Below, piece after piece: positions 35,404 to 44,142 of a stretch of 50,701 bases of DNA. This DNA is from Nocardia cyriacigeorgica NBRC 100375 (GTDB lineage Bacteria; Actinomycetota; Actinomycetes; Mycobacteriales; Mycobacteriaceae). The stretch covers positions 1 through 50,701 of the forward strand of contig NZ_BAFY01000078.1 in the NCBI RefSeq assembly GCF_000308555.1. Reading direction: 5' to 3'. Below the pieces are notes generated by a model that was given only the letters and a program-made list of their open reading frames with translations, was not told the DNA's origin and made no database searches. The first letter of the stretch is position 1; each line of letters starts with the position of its first letter. The translations under genes and the position numbers were made by a program.

Positions 35404-36015
35404 ATGGTGGGTAGCGGGCGAGAAACCGAGATATCGGCACAGATCATCGCGGTCGTGCTCGACGTGCTCGAGTCCGACGGATACGACGCGGTGCAACTGC
35501 GGTTGATCGCCCGTCGCGCGCACGTCTCGCTCGCGACCGTCTACAAACTCTTCCCGACCCGCGACGAGCTGATCGTCTCCGCGGTCGAGCGGTGGATGGC
35601 CGACAACACCTATAAGGAGATGACGCCACTACCCGCCGACATCACCGTCCGCGACGGGCTGACGATGGTGCTGCGGACGGTCTTCGAGCCGTGGGAGCGC
35701 AACCCCAAGATGCTCGAGGCCTACCACCGGGCCCGCCTCGGACCCGGCGGCCAGCGCTTGGATACCCAGGGCTTCAACGCGGTCCTGCCGGTCGCGCTCG
35801 GCCTGCTCAGCGATCTCGACCCGGGCTACGCCGAGGATGTGGCGTTGATCATGACCAATATGACGTTGGCGCTGATCGGCGCCTTCGCCATCGGTTCCAT
35901 CGAGATCACCGATATCCTGCCCACCCTCGAACGCACCATCTACCGGCTGACCGCCGATAACGAAAGCGCGGCCCTCGGCCGGAAATCCCCAGCCCACCAT
36001 GGCGAGCGCACCTGA
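35404..36015 (+). CDS. TetR-family regulator, divergent from the lipase
   Basis: A 203-residue TetR-type repressor with the DNA-binding domain ISAQIIAVVLDVLESDGYDA, VQLRLIARRAHVSLATVYKL and FPTRDELIVSAV, followed by a helical ligand-binding domain. The ATG at 35404 lies only 22 bp after the second operator and lacks a clear Shine-Dalgarno sequence, so the mRNA may be leaderless. It probably represses itself and perhaps the lipase gene; fatty acids or sterols are plausible ligands by context only. Confidence 0.88.
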   Translation: MVGSGRETEISAQIIAVVLDVLESDGYDAVQLRLIARRAHVSLATVYKLFPTRDELIVSAVERWMADNTYKEMTPLPADITVRDGLTMVLRTVFEPWERNPKMLEAYHRARLGPGGQRLDTQGFNAVLPVALGLLSDLDPGYAEDVALIMTNMTLALIGAFAIGSIEITDILPTLERTIYRLTADNESAALGRKSPAHHGERT

Positions 36016-36165
36016 GCCGAGATCAGTAACGATTCGATGGAGAACCCTCGCCCGGATGGAACGGCGCAACCCAGCTGGCAAACTCGAGGAGTGAATTCGG
36101 CACCACTGCGCACACGGACGGGCACTGTCACCGAACCCGCGGTGGCGCGGGGAGTAGGAGCGGGC

Positions 36166-36786
36166 ATGCTGCGATGGGGGTGGCGGCTGGTCGCGGGGGT
36201 GGTGCTGATGGGAATGGTGCTGGTGTTCGGCACGGCGTTCCGGGTATGGCAGGTGGCGCGGATCGACGATTACCGCAAGGCCGACGCCATCGTGGTGCTC
36301 GGCGCCGCCCAGTACTCCGGCACACCGTCGTCGGTGTTCGAGGCCAGGCTCGACCAGGCCTACAACCTGTTCGAGGCCGGGGTCGCGCCGCGGGTGATCA
36401 CCGTCGGCGGAAAACAGGAGGGGGATCTGTATACCGAGGCCGCATCGGGGAAGAACTATCTGATGGACCGAGGCATACCCGCCGACCGGATCCTCGCCGT
36501 GGAGACCGGATCGGACACCCTGCGCAGCGTCGAAGCCGTCGCCACCGCCATGCGGGCCCGCGATATGGGGTCGGCGGTACTCGTCAGCGACCCATGGCAT
36601 TCGCTGCGCACCCGGACCATGGCCCGCGACGCCGGCCTGGACGCCTGGACCGCCCCCACCCGCACCGGCCCCGCCGTCTACACCAGGGAATCGCAGGCCC
36701 ACGGCATCTTCCGGGAGACGTTCGCACTGCTGTGGTACCAGCTCACCCACTTCTCCGCCGACTTCGGCTACACCGCGGGGCAATGA
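36166..36786 (+). CDS. YdcF/SanA-like DUF218 membrane protein
   Basis: A 206-residue protein with an N-terminal membrane helix ([20 protein letters not shown]) and a DUF218 domain ([67 protein letters not shown]). I chose the ATG at 36166 because AGGAG lies 5 nt upstream; the frame is open to an ATG at 36037, so a 43-residue N-terminal extension is possible. DUF218 proteins are linked to envelope polysaccharide or lipid-carrier metabolism. It ends one base before dgt starts, so the two are co-transcribed. Confidence 0.82.
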   Translation: MLRWGWRLVAGVVLMGMVLVFGTAFRVWQVARIDDYRKADAIVVLGAAQYSGTPSSVFEARLDQAYNLFEAGVAPRVITVGGKQEGDLYTEAASGKNYLMDRGIPADRILAVETGSDTLRSVEAVATAMRARDMGSAVLVSDPWHSLRTRTMARDAGLDAWTAPTRTGPAVYTRESQAHGIFRETFALLWYQLTHFSADFGYTAGQ

Positions 36787-36787
36787 G

Positions 36788-38041
36788 ATGAGCGCCGACG
36801 GCTACAGCGCGCGCGACCGCGAGCGCCTTGTCCTTGAGGGCCCGAAAACCGCCGGGCTCACCAGCGACGGCAACGGCCACCGCAGCGATTTCTCCCGCGA
36901 CCGCGCCCGCGTCCTGCATTCGGCCGCGCTGCGCAGACTGGCCGACAAAACCCAGGTCATGGGCCCGCGCGACGGTGACACCCCGCGCACCCGACTCACT
37001 CATTCGATCGAGGTCGCCCAGATCGGGCGTGGCATCGCCGACGGGCTCGGCTGCGATCCCGACCTGGTCGACCTGGCCGGGCTCGCCCACGACATCGGCC
37101 ACCCGCCCTACGGCCACAACGGCGAGCAGGCCCTCGACATCTGGGCCGACCGCTACGGCGGCTTCGAGGGCAACGCCCAGAACCTGCGCATCCTCACCCG
37201 CCTGGAACCCAAGGTGCTCGAGGCCGACGGCACCAGCGCGGGTCTCAACCTCACCAGGGCCGCTCTCGATGCCGCCATCAAATACCCGTGGCAGCGCGCC
37301 GGTTCCGGCACCAAGTTCGGCGCCTACGACATCGACGCCGACCGGCTGGCCTGGGTCCGCAAGGGCGCTCCGCCACGTCGTCAGACCCTGGAATGCCAGA
37401 TCATGGACTGGTCCGACGACGTCGCCTATTCGGTGCACGATGTCGAGGACGGCATCATCGCCGGGCGCATCGACCTGCGTGCGCTGGCCGACCGGGTCGA
37501 GCAACGCGCGCTCGCCGAGATGGGGCATGTGCATCATCGGTCGCTCACCGTCGACGAACTCGTCGCGGCCGCGCAGCGGCTGTCGGAGCTGCCGGTGGTG
37601 CGCCGGGTCTTCACCTATGACGGCTCGCTCACCGATTCGGTCGCGTTGAAGCGGTTGACCAGCGAACTCGTCGGCCGGTTCGCCACCGCCGCGGTGGTCG
37701 ACACCCGCCGCGTCGCCGGTCCGGGTCCGCTCACTCGGTACGCCGCCGACCTGGAGATATCGCCCATCGTCGCCGCCGAGGTCGCCATCCTCAAAACGGT
37801 GGCGCTGCGCTACGTCATGTCCGATCCGGATCACAAACTGCGTCAGGCCGCCCAGCGCGACCGCATCATCGCCGTCGCGGAGAGCCTGCTCGCGGCCGCG
37901 CCTGCGGGCCTCGACCCGCTGTTGCTGCCGTGGTGGGACGCCGCCGCCGACGACACCGCGCGGGTGCGGGTGATCGTCGATCAGATCGCCTCCTATACCG
38001 AGAGCAGGCTGGAACGGATTGCCGCTCGACTCTCGCACTGA
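36788..38041 (+). CDS. dgt: dNTP triphosphohydrolase (Dgt, HD domain)
   Basis: A 417-residue HD-domain enzyme that removes triphosphate from dGTP and related dNTPs. The metal site residues are visible in the histidine of [15 protein letters not shown], the HD pair in [15 protein letters not shown], and a later aspartate in [17 protein letters not shown]. The N-terminal [20 protein letters not shown] and the regulatory C-terminal half are of normal length. It directly follows the DUF218 gene and precedes dnaG, as in mycobacteria. Confidence 0.95.
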   Translation: MSADGYSARDRERLVLEGPKTAGLTSDGNGHRSDFSRDRARVLHSAALRRLADKTQVMGPRDGDTPRTRLTHSIEVAQIGRGIADGLGCDPDLVDLAGLAHDIGHPPYGHNGEQALDIWADRYGGFEGNAQNLRILTRLEPKVLEADGTSAGLNLTRAALDAAIKYPWQRAGSGTKFGAYDIDADRLAWVRKGAPPRRQTLECQIMDWSDDVAYSVHDVEDGIIAGRIDLRALADRVEQRALAEMGHVHHRSLTVDELVAAAQRLSELPVVRRVFTYDGSLTDSVALKRLTSELVGRFATAAVVDTRRVAGPGPLTRYAADLEISPIVAAEVAILKTVALRYVMSDPDHKLRQAAQRDRIIAVAESLLAAAPAGLDPLLLPWWDAAADDTARVRVIVDQIASYTESRLERIAARLSH

Positions 38042-38141
38042 GCCTCGGCCGGTGCGCGCACCGATCGCGGCCCGTCCGAGCCGGTTCCTGGCAACGACGG
38101 CTCCGCGGCCCGCGTCCGGCGCCGCCCGCTAGACTTCAACA

Positions 38142-40073
38142 GTGCCCGGACGAATCCCAGATCGCGATATCGCTGCGATACGCGAACGCGTCCGGATCGA
38201 GGACGTGGTGGGGGAGTACGTCGCGCTCAAGCGGGGCGGCGCCGACTCCATGAAGGGCCTGTGCCCGTTCCACGACGAGAAGTCGCCGTCGTTCCATGTG
38301 CGGCCCAACCACGGCCTGTTCCATTGCTTCGGCTGCGGCGAGGGCGGCGACGTCTACGCCTTCATCCAGAAGATCGAGCACGTCGGTTTCGTCGAGGCCG
38401 TCGAGCAGCTCGCCGACAAGGTCGGCTACCAGATCAACTACGAAGGCGGCGGCACCTCGGTCCAGCGCGACCGCGGCACCCGCGCCCGGCTCGTCGCCGC
38501 CAATGCCGCGGCCCACGAGTTCTATATGGCCCGACTGCGCGAACCCGAAGCCGAAGCGGCGCGCGCCTACCTCACCGAACGCAATTTCGATGCCGCCGCG
38601 GCCGCCCAATTCGGTTGTGGCTACGCCCCTGCGGGCTGGGACACCCTCACCAAGTACCTGATGCGGAAAGGCTTCGAGTTCAAGGAACTCGAAGCGGCGG
38701 GCCTGTCGAGGGAGGGGCGGCGCGGCCCCATCGACCGCTTCCACCGCCGTCTGCTCTGGCCCATCCGCAACCTGGCGGGCGAGGTCATCGGCTTCGGCGC
38801 CCGCAAACTCTTCGACGACGACACCATGCCGGGCAAGTACGTCAACACGCCGGAAACGTTGCTGTACAAGAAGTCTCAGGTGTTGTTCGGGCTCGATCAC
38901 GCCAAACGGGAGATCGCCAAGGGGCATCAGGCGGTGGTCGTCGAGGGCTACACCGACGTCATGGCCATGCACCTGGCCGGGGTGAAAACCGCTGTCGCGG
39001 CGTGCGGTACGGCCTTCGGCGACGACCATCTGGCCATCCTGCGGCGCCTGCTCATGGACGACAACTTCTGGCGCGGTGAGATCATCTTCACCTTCGACGG
39101 TGACGCGGCGGGCCAGGCGGCGGCGCTCAAGGCCTTCCTCAATGATCAGAAGGTCGCCGCCCAGATCTACGTCGCCACCACACCCGACGGCCAGGACCCG
39201 TGCGAGCTGCGTCAGCATTCCGGCGACGCCGCCCTGCGCGATGTGGTGGCCAAACGCCGCCTGCTGTTCGAATTCGCCCTCGACAGCGAGATCGAGAAGC
39301 GCAAGGACCCGCGGATCAACGACCTGACCCGCGACGGCCAGGTCGAGGTACTGCGCTGGGGTGTGCCGCTGGTGGCACAGATCAAAGACCACGGCCGACG
39401 CAAGCGCTACGCCACCGACCTGGCCGACCGCACCGGCTGGCTCGATGTGCAGACCGTCTACCGCCGCGTCGAAGAAGAGGCCAAACGGTTGCGCACCGGC
39501 GGCGCGGCGACCGGTTCCGGTCGTCGTCCGCGCGAGCAGAACGGCACCTCGGATGCGCCGGTGGCGCGGCCGAATCCGAACGACCCCACGCTGTTGCCGC
39601 AACGGCAAGCGCTCGCGGCCGGGCTGCAATACCCGTCGATCGCGGGCCCATCGTTCGACGCGTTGGAAACCGAGGCCTTCACCCACCCCGCCTACGTGAC
39701 CATCCGAACCCTCATCGCCGAGGCCGGCGGCACCGCGGCGGGTCTGGCGGGCGCCGAATGGGTCGGCGCGGTATCCGACCGCACCGACGACCTCACCGTG
39801 CGCGCGCTGATCTCGGAATTGGCGAGCGAACCGCTGCCGGTGAAGTCGGCCGACGACATCCCCCGCTTCGTCACCGGCGTGCTGGCCAGGGCGCAGGAGG
39901 GCTTCGTCGGCCGCCAGATCGCGGAACTGAAGTCGAAGCTGCACCGAGTGTCGTCCACCGAACAATCCGAGGCCTACCTGGCGCTGTTCGGCGACCTCGT
40001 GGCGTTGGAGCAATACCGCAAGAGTCTGCTCGAGCAGGCCATGGGCAATTCGGACGACTTCGCCCCGCACTGA
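38142..40073 (+). CDS. dnaG: DNA primase DnaG
   Basis: A 643-residue bacterial primase that makes RNA primers at the replication fork. The N-terminal zinc finger has its ligands in GLCPFHDEKSPSF and LFHCFGCGEGGD (C, H, C, C). The RNA polymerase core includes RFHRRLLWPIRNLAGEVIGF and GARKL, and the TOPRIM domain VVVEGYTDVMAMH with FDGDAAGQ. The C-terminal DnaB-interacting region follows a Gly/Ser/Arg-rich linker. It starts with GTG at 38142. The downstream tRNA-Asn is a conserved neighbour. Confidence 0.97.
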   Translation: MPGRIPDRDIAAIRERVRIEDVVGEYVALKRGGADSMKGLCPFHDEKSPSFHVRPNHGLFHCFGCGEGGDVYAFIQKIEHVGFVEAVEQLADKVGYQINYEGGGTSVQRDRGTRARLVAANAAAHEFYMARLREPEAEAARAYLTERNFDAAAAAQFGCGYAPAGWDTLTKYLMRKGFEFKELEAAGLSREGRRGPIDRFHRRLLWPIRNLAGEVIGFGARKLFDDDTMPGKYVNTPETLLYKKSQVLFGLDHAKREIAKGHQAVVVEGYTDVMAMHLAGVKTAVAACGTAFGDDHLAILRRLLMDDNFWRGEIIFTFDGDAAGQAAALKAFLNDQKVAAQIYVATTPDGQDPCELRQHSGDAALRDVVAKRRLLFEFALDSEIEKRKDPRINDLTRDGQVEVLRWGVPLVAQIKDHGRRKRYATDLADRTGWLDVQTVYRRVEEEAKRLRTGGAATGSGRRPREQNGTSDAPVARPNPNDPTLLPQRQALAAGLQYPSIAGPSFDALETEAFTHPAYVTIRTLIAEAGGTAAGLAGAEWVGAVSDRTDDLTVRALISELASEPLPVKSADDIPRFVTGVLARAQEGFVGRQIAELKSKLHRVSSTEQSEAYLALFGDLVALEQYRKSLLEQAMGNSDDFAPH

Positions 40074-40253
40074 GCGGCTTTCCGTGAACTCTTCGTCGAT
40101 TCACCGAGCGACGGCTCCACCAATGGCGGGAGCGTGCGCGGGGAGACGATCGTCGCGGCACTGCGTGCACATCGACCGGTGGCCGCTGCGATCGGGCCGG
40201 GCACGGCTCCATGATCGCCGCGGACCGGCAGGATCTCTATTCGGGCGCGCGGT

Positions 40254-40499
40254 TCAGCGGCGGAGCTGATCGTGCGGCACCAGCACGGTGGTGCGCTCGT
40301 CGATCGGCTCCATCGGCTCCAGCGCCGGCCGTGTGCTGAGCTTGTCCGACAGTTTCTGCCTGCTCACCTGGACGAGCTTGCGGGTGACCGGGCTCCCCGT
40401 GACGGCGCGAGTGGCCGCGCTGATCTGCTCATAGCGCGCCCGCCCGGCCTTGCTGCCGAGCACATACCCGGCCGCGATGCCGATCATCAACCGCAGCAT
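40254..40499 (-). CDS. Small conserved protein with N-terminal membrane helix (Rv2342-like)
   Basis: An 81-residue protein starting at the ATG at 40499 behind GGAGGAG. Residues 1-17 (MLRLMIGIAAGYVLGSK) are a short membrane or amphipathic helix with the Gly pattern of YtxH-like proteins, followed by GRARYEQI and a charged tail. From memory, M. tuberculosis has a protein of similar size (Rv2342) beside dnaG. Function unknown. The 180 bp between it and dnaG hold no gene that I can see. Confidence 0.75.
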   Translation of the reverse strand: MLRLMIGIAAGYVLGSKAGRARYEQISAATRAVTGSPVTRKLVQVSRQKLSDKLSTRPALEPMEPIDERTTVLVPHDQLRR

Positions 40500-40626
40500 C
40501 TGTTCGAGCTCCTCCCGTTCGCCTGTCCGCGGCCTACATCCTGCCCGACGCCCACCACACCTGTCGATCCGCCCACCCCACAGACTCCCCGCTCAGCGCC
40601 CCCTCAACCCCCTCTGACGACACGAT

Positions 40627-40656
40627 TTGGGCCCCCGCCCACCCATACGCTAAAGT
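40627..40656 (+). promoter_or_regulatory. Probable promoter of the tRNA-Asn gene
   Basis: TTGGGC at 40627-40632 and TAAAGT at 40651-40656 are 18 nt apart, about 43 bp upstream of the tRNA. The spacing suits a sigma-70-type promoter. Both hexamers are imperfect. Confidence 0.4.
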
Positions 40657-40698
40657 TTCACCTCGGCTCGCCCAGTACAGGAAGAGTCCACAGGATAG

Positions 40699-40771
40699 TC
40701 CCCTATAGCTCAATTGGCAGAGCAGCCGACTGTTAATCGGCAGGTTTCTGGTTCGAGTCCAGATGGGGGAG
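40699..40771 (+). tRNA. asnT: tRNA-Asn (GTT anticodon)
   Basis: The cloverleaf folds fully: acceptor arms TCCCCTA/TGGGGGA, D-arm with AGCTCAATTGGCAGAGC, anticodon stem CCGAC/ATCGG with loop CTGTTAA (anticodon GTT, reading AAC/AAT), and T-arm CTGGTTCGAGTCCAG. The discriminator is G and the CCA end is not encoded. Its 3' part (40738 onward) is repeated 9 kb away, so it is the attachment site of the integrated element and remains intact. Confidence 0.97.
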
Positions 40772-40773
40772 CA
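40738..40773. repeat. attL: 36-bp tRNA-derived direct repeat, left copy
   Basis: This covers the end of the anticodon stem, the variable loop, the T-arm and the 3' acceptor strand of tRNA-Asn. It is identical to 49768-49803; the bases just outside differ (T versus C on the left, CC versus GG on the right). Confidence 0.95.
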
Positions 40774-40780
40774 CCAAAAC

Positions 40781-40811
40781 AACCCCTACCAGCGCAAGCC
40801 GGTAGGGGGTT
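40781..40811. terminator. Terminator between tRNA-Asn and the integrase
   Basis: AACCCCTACC and GGTAGGGG(G)TT form a stem with a 10-nt loop, followed by GACCTTTTC. It ends the tRNA transcript and possibly the opposing integrase operon. Confidence 0.7.
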
Positions 40812-40838
40812 GACCTTTTCTAGGGTATGTGCGTGCCG

Positions 40839-40864
40839 ATTTCCCCTGATTTTCCCCTGATTTT
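40839..40864. repeat. Tandem 11-bp repeat TTTCCCCTGAT at the attL end
   Basis: Two direct copies of TTTCCCCTGAT with a partial third lie between the terminator and the integrase stop. Tandem arm-type sites for the integrase are the likeliest use. Confidence 0.5.
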
Positions 40865-42065
40865 CAATCCCGTACTTTCCCGGACGCGAACCGATCGAGC
40901 ACCGCGCGCACGTCCGGCCCGACCGTACGGCGCTCGACGTAGTGCTGTTCGGTAGTCGACTGCCGAGCGTGTGAGAGCTGATGCTGTGCGGCGGCTAGAC
41001 CGAGTTCGGCATCGACGACCGTTCCGACCGTTCGCCGGAATGAATACGGCGTGACCCAGCTCAGTTCCTCGGGCAGTGCGGCCCGCAACGCGCGCCGGAG
41101 ATTCGCGAGACTCACCCATCCGCCGTCGCGGTTGGCGAACACCTGGCCGTACTCGCCCGCTTGGCCGACCATCTCGGTAAGGGCCGCGACAGCCTGCGCG
41201 GGCAGGATGAGCGTGTGAGGCGGCGCGCCGCCCTTGCGCTTGTCCTGGCGATGCACGGGCAGGGGATTGCCCTCGGCGTCCTCCTCCTGGCCGTGGTCGA
41301 TGACCGTCCCGGTGAGCGTCAACGTCGGTGGGTCGCTGAGTAGGTCGACCTCGTGCCAGTAGACCGCGAGCAGTTCGTTCGGACGGCAACGGGTCGCGCC
41401 GAGCACATCGACGACGACGGGCAGCAACCGGCCGGGCTTCGGTCCGTTTCGCCGAGGGCGGCCGCAGTACTCCCGGACCGCCGCGCGAATCGCCTTGTAC
41501 TCGGCGGGGGTTGCCGCGCGTGCCTCGGACTTCGTGACCTGTACGGTTGCCGTCTCCCGAATCGGGTTCACCTTCAGCACGTCGTAGCGCACCGCCAAGG
41601 CGAACATGCCGACGAGGATGGTGCGCAGCTGTTTTCCGGCCGACGCGCTGCGCTCGGTAATCTGCTTGAGGTGCGCCTCGGCACGACTAGTTGGGAACTC
41701 CCGGACCCGAAGCGCGCCAATCTGCTTGTCGGCGTTGCGTTTCCAGCCACGTCGGTACTGCGTTGCCGACTGTCCCATGATCTTGGTCTTGGTGGTGAGC
41801 CCCAGGCCTCGAACAGCTCAGACAAGGTTGTCTTGTCGGTGACGAGCGCTGTAGCTGGCACCGGAGTAGGACGAGATTGCAACTCTCGCAACACTTTTCG
41901 CCTAGCATCCTCCCAGCTCTTGGAACTGGATTTTTCGACCTAGCGGCGGCGTCCGTCGAGGTCACGCACGTAGCAGTGCGCGATGTGTAGCCCCTCCTGG
42001 CCCTTCCGTGGCTTCTTCGGCTTGATCTCGCCCCACTCGCCGGGCGCCATGCGCTGTCTAGGCAT
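40864..42065 (-). pseudogene. int: Tyrosine integrase, broken by an amber stop and a frameshift
   Basis: Three pieces add up to one actinophage-type tyrosine recombinase of about 400 residues. The N-terminal piece starts at the ATG at 42065 (MPRQRMAPGEWGEIKPKK) and ends DLDGRRR-TAG at 41940. The frame continues unchanged after the stop (VEKSSSKSWEDARRKVLREL, then LSELFEAW), consistent with a CAG-to-TAG change. After TGGGG at about 41800 the protein resumes in another frame (LTTKTKIMGQSATQYRRGWK). The catalytic part is complete: GATRCRPNELLA, the box II TPYSFRRTVGT, LSHARQS and Y in EQHYVER. The gene overlaps the upstream regulator by 8 bp. A functional product would need suppression of both lesions. 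Confidence 0.88.
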
Positions 42066-42708
42066 CGGACTGTCTTGTGTGCGGGACGGTTGGCAGTTCG
42101 GCGCGTACCTCGCCGACGACGCCGCCGTGCTGGCGTATCGCCGCGGCAAGATCATCGCGACGGGCGGTTAGCTCGTCGGCATTCTCCCGGTAGCGCCGTT
42201 CAATCTCGTCGGAGCCGTCCGGGTCACGACGAATTTCCGTAATCGCCTTCACGCGAAGACTTCTCAGCTCTGAATCAAGATCACGCAGCATTCGCGATGC
42301 CTTGAGAAGATCAAACGTCTCTGGTACGTCCGGCTCCTCGCCATCGGGGGCGGGCTGCGTCCAGGCCGGAGGGAACCAGTACAGCCCAGTCAGCCAGTCG
42401 GCCGCGTCGACGCTGCGGATATGGCGGCCGGGCACTGCCTCTACCTTGCCGTCGGGCAGGTCCGGGAACAGTAGCCAGGCTGGCCACACATTCAGGGCGG
42501 ACGCAAGCACGAGTAGCTCGGGGACCGTGACAGTCTTCTTGCGTCCAAGCTCAAGGTCGCTGATCTGCGCCTTAGTGAGTGCGTACCCGGAGTCGGCCGT
42601 TCGTTGGGCCAGCTTCGCGGCGGACAGCTTCGGCTGTTCGGCTTCCCGGAGGTGCCTCACCGCCTGACCGACTCGCCGCGCTACGTCAGCATCCCAATTT
42701 GTCGTCAT
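42058..42708 (-). CDS. XRE-family helix-turn-helix regulator of the element
   Basis: A 216-residue protein. Residues 5-75 are an XRE helix-turn-helix domain (ADVARRVGQAVRHLREAEQP, KLSAAKLAQRTADSGYALTK, AQISDLELGRKKTVTVPELL). The C-terminal half is charged and helical. I take the ATG at 42708; the frame is open 12 codons further. It is transcribed leftward into the integrase and is divergent from the excisionase-like gene, an arrangement like an immunity repressor facing an early operon. The palindrome TAACGATTGTCGTTA in the gap is a likely target. Confidence 0.85.
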   Translation of the reverse strand: MTTNWDADVARRVGQAVRHLREAEQPKLSAAKLAQRTADSGYALTKAQISDLELGRKKTVTVPELLVLASALNVWPAWLLFPDLPDGKVEAVPGRHIRSVDAADWLTGLYWFPPAWTQPAPDGEEPDVPETFDLLKASRMLRDLDSELRSLRVKAITEIRRDPDGSDEIERRYRENADELTARRDDLAAAIRQHGGVVGEVRAELPTVPHTRQSDA

Positions 42709-42779
42709 GGGTACGACATTACCCCTTGCTTGCGTTTTCCACACGAATCAGGTAGGACTCGTATGGGCAACGTCATATC

Positions 42780-42794
42780 TAACGATTGTCGTTA
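42780..42794. promoter_or_regulatory. Candidate operator TAACGATTGTCGTTA in the element switch region
   Basis: Perfect 6-bp arms with a 3-nt centre lie between the divergent XRE and excisionase-like genes. It is near the probable promoter of the rightward early operon. Confidence 0.55.
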
Positions 42795-42814
42795 CAGCAA
42801 CGAAAGGGCCTGGA

Positions 42815-43003
42815 ATGTCTAGCCAGCAGAAGCGCATGTACCAGATTCCTGCCGCTGCCGACCTGCTTGGAGTGAGTCGGGCGACGCTGTACGTCCTCAT
42901 CCGTGACGGCGCGGTGCGCTCGGTCAAGGTCGGCGGGCGTCGCCTCATCTCGTCTGACGCCATCGCGGAGTTCGTCGAGCGGGCCGACCAAGGGGCGGCG
43001 TGA
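42815..43003 (+). CDS. Excisionase-like MerR/HTH_17 protein
   Basis: A 62-residue single-domain winged helix-turn-helix protein: YQIPAAADLLGVSRATLYVL, IRDGAVRSVKVGGRRLISSD and AIAEFVERADQG. This is the classic recombination directionality factor/DNA-binding pattern of actinobacterial elements. The ATG at 42815 has GAAAGGG upstream. It opens a run of rightward genes joined by short overlaps, to the WhiB-like gene. It probably assists excision and may also bind promoter DNA. Confidence 0.85.
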   Translation: MSSQQKRMYQIPAAADLLGVSRATLYVLIRDGAVRSVKVGGRRLISSDAIAEFVERADQGAA

Positions 43004-43521
43004 TGCAGCCGCCGCGCGCCACCGACGAAAGCGGCCCGGGAGCGGGGGCAACCGCTCGCCGGGCCTACGAACCCCGCCAACTCTCCAGAGAAGTGGAATC
43101 CGTCATGAACGATACCTGCCGCACCACCACGAACGGGCCCGCGCTCGTCTACGTCATGCGCGCGTTCTGGCTCATCGTCGGCGAACACCTCGCCGCGTCG
43201 GCCATGACGTTCGACGAGGTTGCGCTGATGCTTGGCGAGCGCGGCGAGCGGCTGCGCGAGTACATCGCTGACCCGTTGGAGACCCCGGCTCGCTACCTCG
43301 TCGCGTTCACAACCATGTTCGATTTGCGCGCGTCGGAGCTGTGGGAGCAAGCCAACGAGCGAGGCCGATTGATCGAGCGGCAGGTAGTCGACGGCGTGGC
43401 CTGCCACCGGTGCGGGCGTGCGTTCCGGGTCGGCTCGACCTTGAGCCCGGACGGGTTCGGCGAGCACGGGCAACTGTTCCGCTGCTCGGGTGAATTCGGG
43501 TGTGCGGAGTCGGGGCGGTGA
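43003..43521 (+). CDS. Element protein with C-terminal zinc-ribbon-like cysteines
   Basis: A 172-residue protein whose ATG overlaps the previous stop (TGATG); an internal ATG at 43105 is an alternative start, since the first 34 residues look unstructured. The middle (ALVYVMRAFWLIVGEHLAAS, AMTFDEVALMLGERGERLRE) is helical and could form a helix-turn-helix. The end carries C-H-R-C and, about 27 residues on, C-S-G-E-F-G-C, a probable zinc site. I do not recognise the family. It is part of the early operon. Confidence 0.65.
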   Translation: MQPPRATDESGPGAGATARRAYEPRQLSREVESVMNDTCRTTTNGPALVYVMRAFWLIVGEHLAASAMTFDEVALMLGERGERLREYIADPLETPARYLVAFTTMFDLRASELWEQANERGRLIERQVVDGVACHRCGRAFRVGSTLSPDGFGEHGQLFRCSGEFGCAESGR

Positions 43522-43871
43522 CCGCGCAGCAGGCCGCCGCGGGCTCGGGGCGGTTCACCGCCCCGGCGCGGGCCCGGCGTCGAGCTCGCCGCCGCGCGAG
43601 TGCCGAGCTGGATTGGCGTTTGGCCGACGAGTACGGCGAGGGGCGGGTGTACGCGCCCGGCGAGTATTACCCGGCCGCGGCGCCGAGGATGCTCGACGCG
43701 ATCGACGCCGAACATGTTGCGCTGGAACGTATTCGGAACTTCGCCGCCGGTGTCGCGTGGGCGGTTGATCGGGGGGATTCGTTGGCCGAGGTGCGCGCCC
43801 GGATCGAGCGGGCCGCGGCCGTGGTCCTGGGGTGCGCGTTGGTCCCCATCGACAGAAGGGATACCGCGTGA
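43518..43871 (+). CDS. Small element protein of unknown function
   Basis: A 117-residue protein starting with GTG that overlaps the previous stop by 4 bp (GTGA). It has a basic Arg/Ala-rich N-terminus (RARRRARRRASAELDWRL) and a helical rest (HVALERIRNFAAGVAWAVDR). No family recognised. A DNA-binding role is possible from the basic segment. Its stop overlaps a further GTG at 43868. Confidence 0.6.
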   Translation: MTAQQAAAGSGRFTAPARARRRARRRASAELDWRLADEYGEGRVYAPGEYYPAAAPRMLDAIDAEHVALERIRNFAAGVAWAVDRGDSLAEVRARIERAAAVVLGCALVPIDRRDTA

Positions 43872-44131
43872 AGCCGTTCCTATCGCCGACGGCGGTCGAG
43901 ATTCGCCAGCAGTTGAACGGGAGCGCTCAGGACCACTCTCAGGACCAGCCGGGCGCCGGTGGTCCTGGTTCTGAGCCCCGGGGGGTGAGGACCAAGGACC
44001 ACGGACCCGGAAGCGCCCGCGAGCTGCGAAAACAACGCCGAAACGTGGTCCTGGCACCCCAGAGCCCGAGGACGGTTCGCAGGACCGCGCCGAACAGTGG
44101 TCCGGGACCACTCAGGACCGTTCTCAGGACC
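43823..44131. repeat. Cluster of AGGACC/GGTCCT hexamers before the RepA-like ATPase
   Basis: About ten copies of AGGACC or its complement occur in roughly 310 bp: GGTCCT near 43823, 43961 and 44047, and AGGACC near 43929, 43941, 43988, 43995, 44081, 44114 and 44126. Several lie in the longer pattern CTCAGGACC. Such crowding beside a RepA-like ATPase suggests iteron-type replication sites, though Gln-Asp-rich coding bias (CAG GAC) could also contribute. Confidence 0.55.
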
Positions 44132-44142
44132 ACGCCGAACAG

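Noticed and set aside
38136..40070. A 644-codon antisense frame opposite dnaG
   Set aside because: It coincides almost exactly with dnaG and shows no protein-like motifs; it is a codon-bias shadow.
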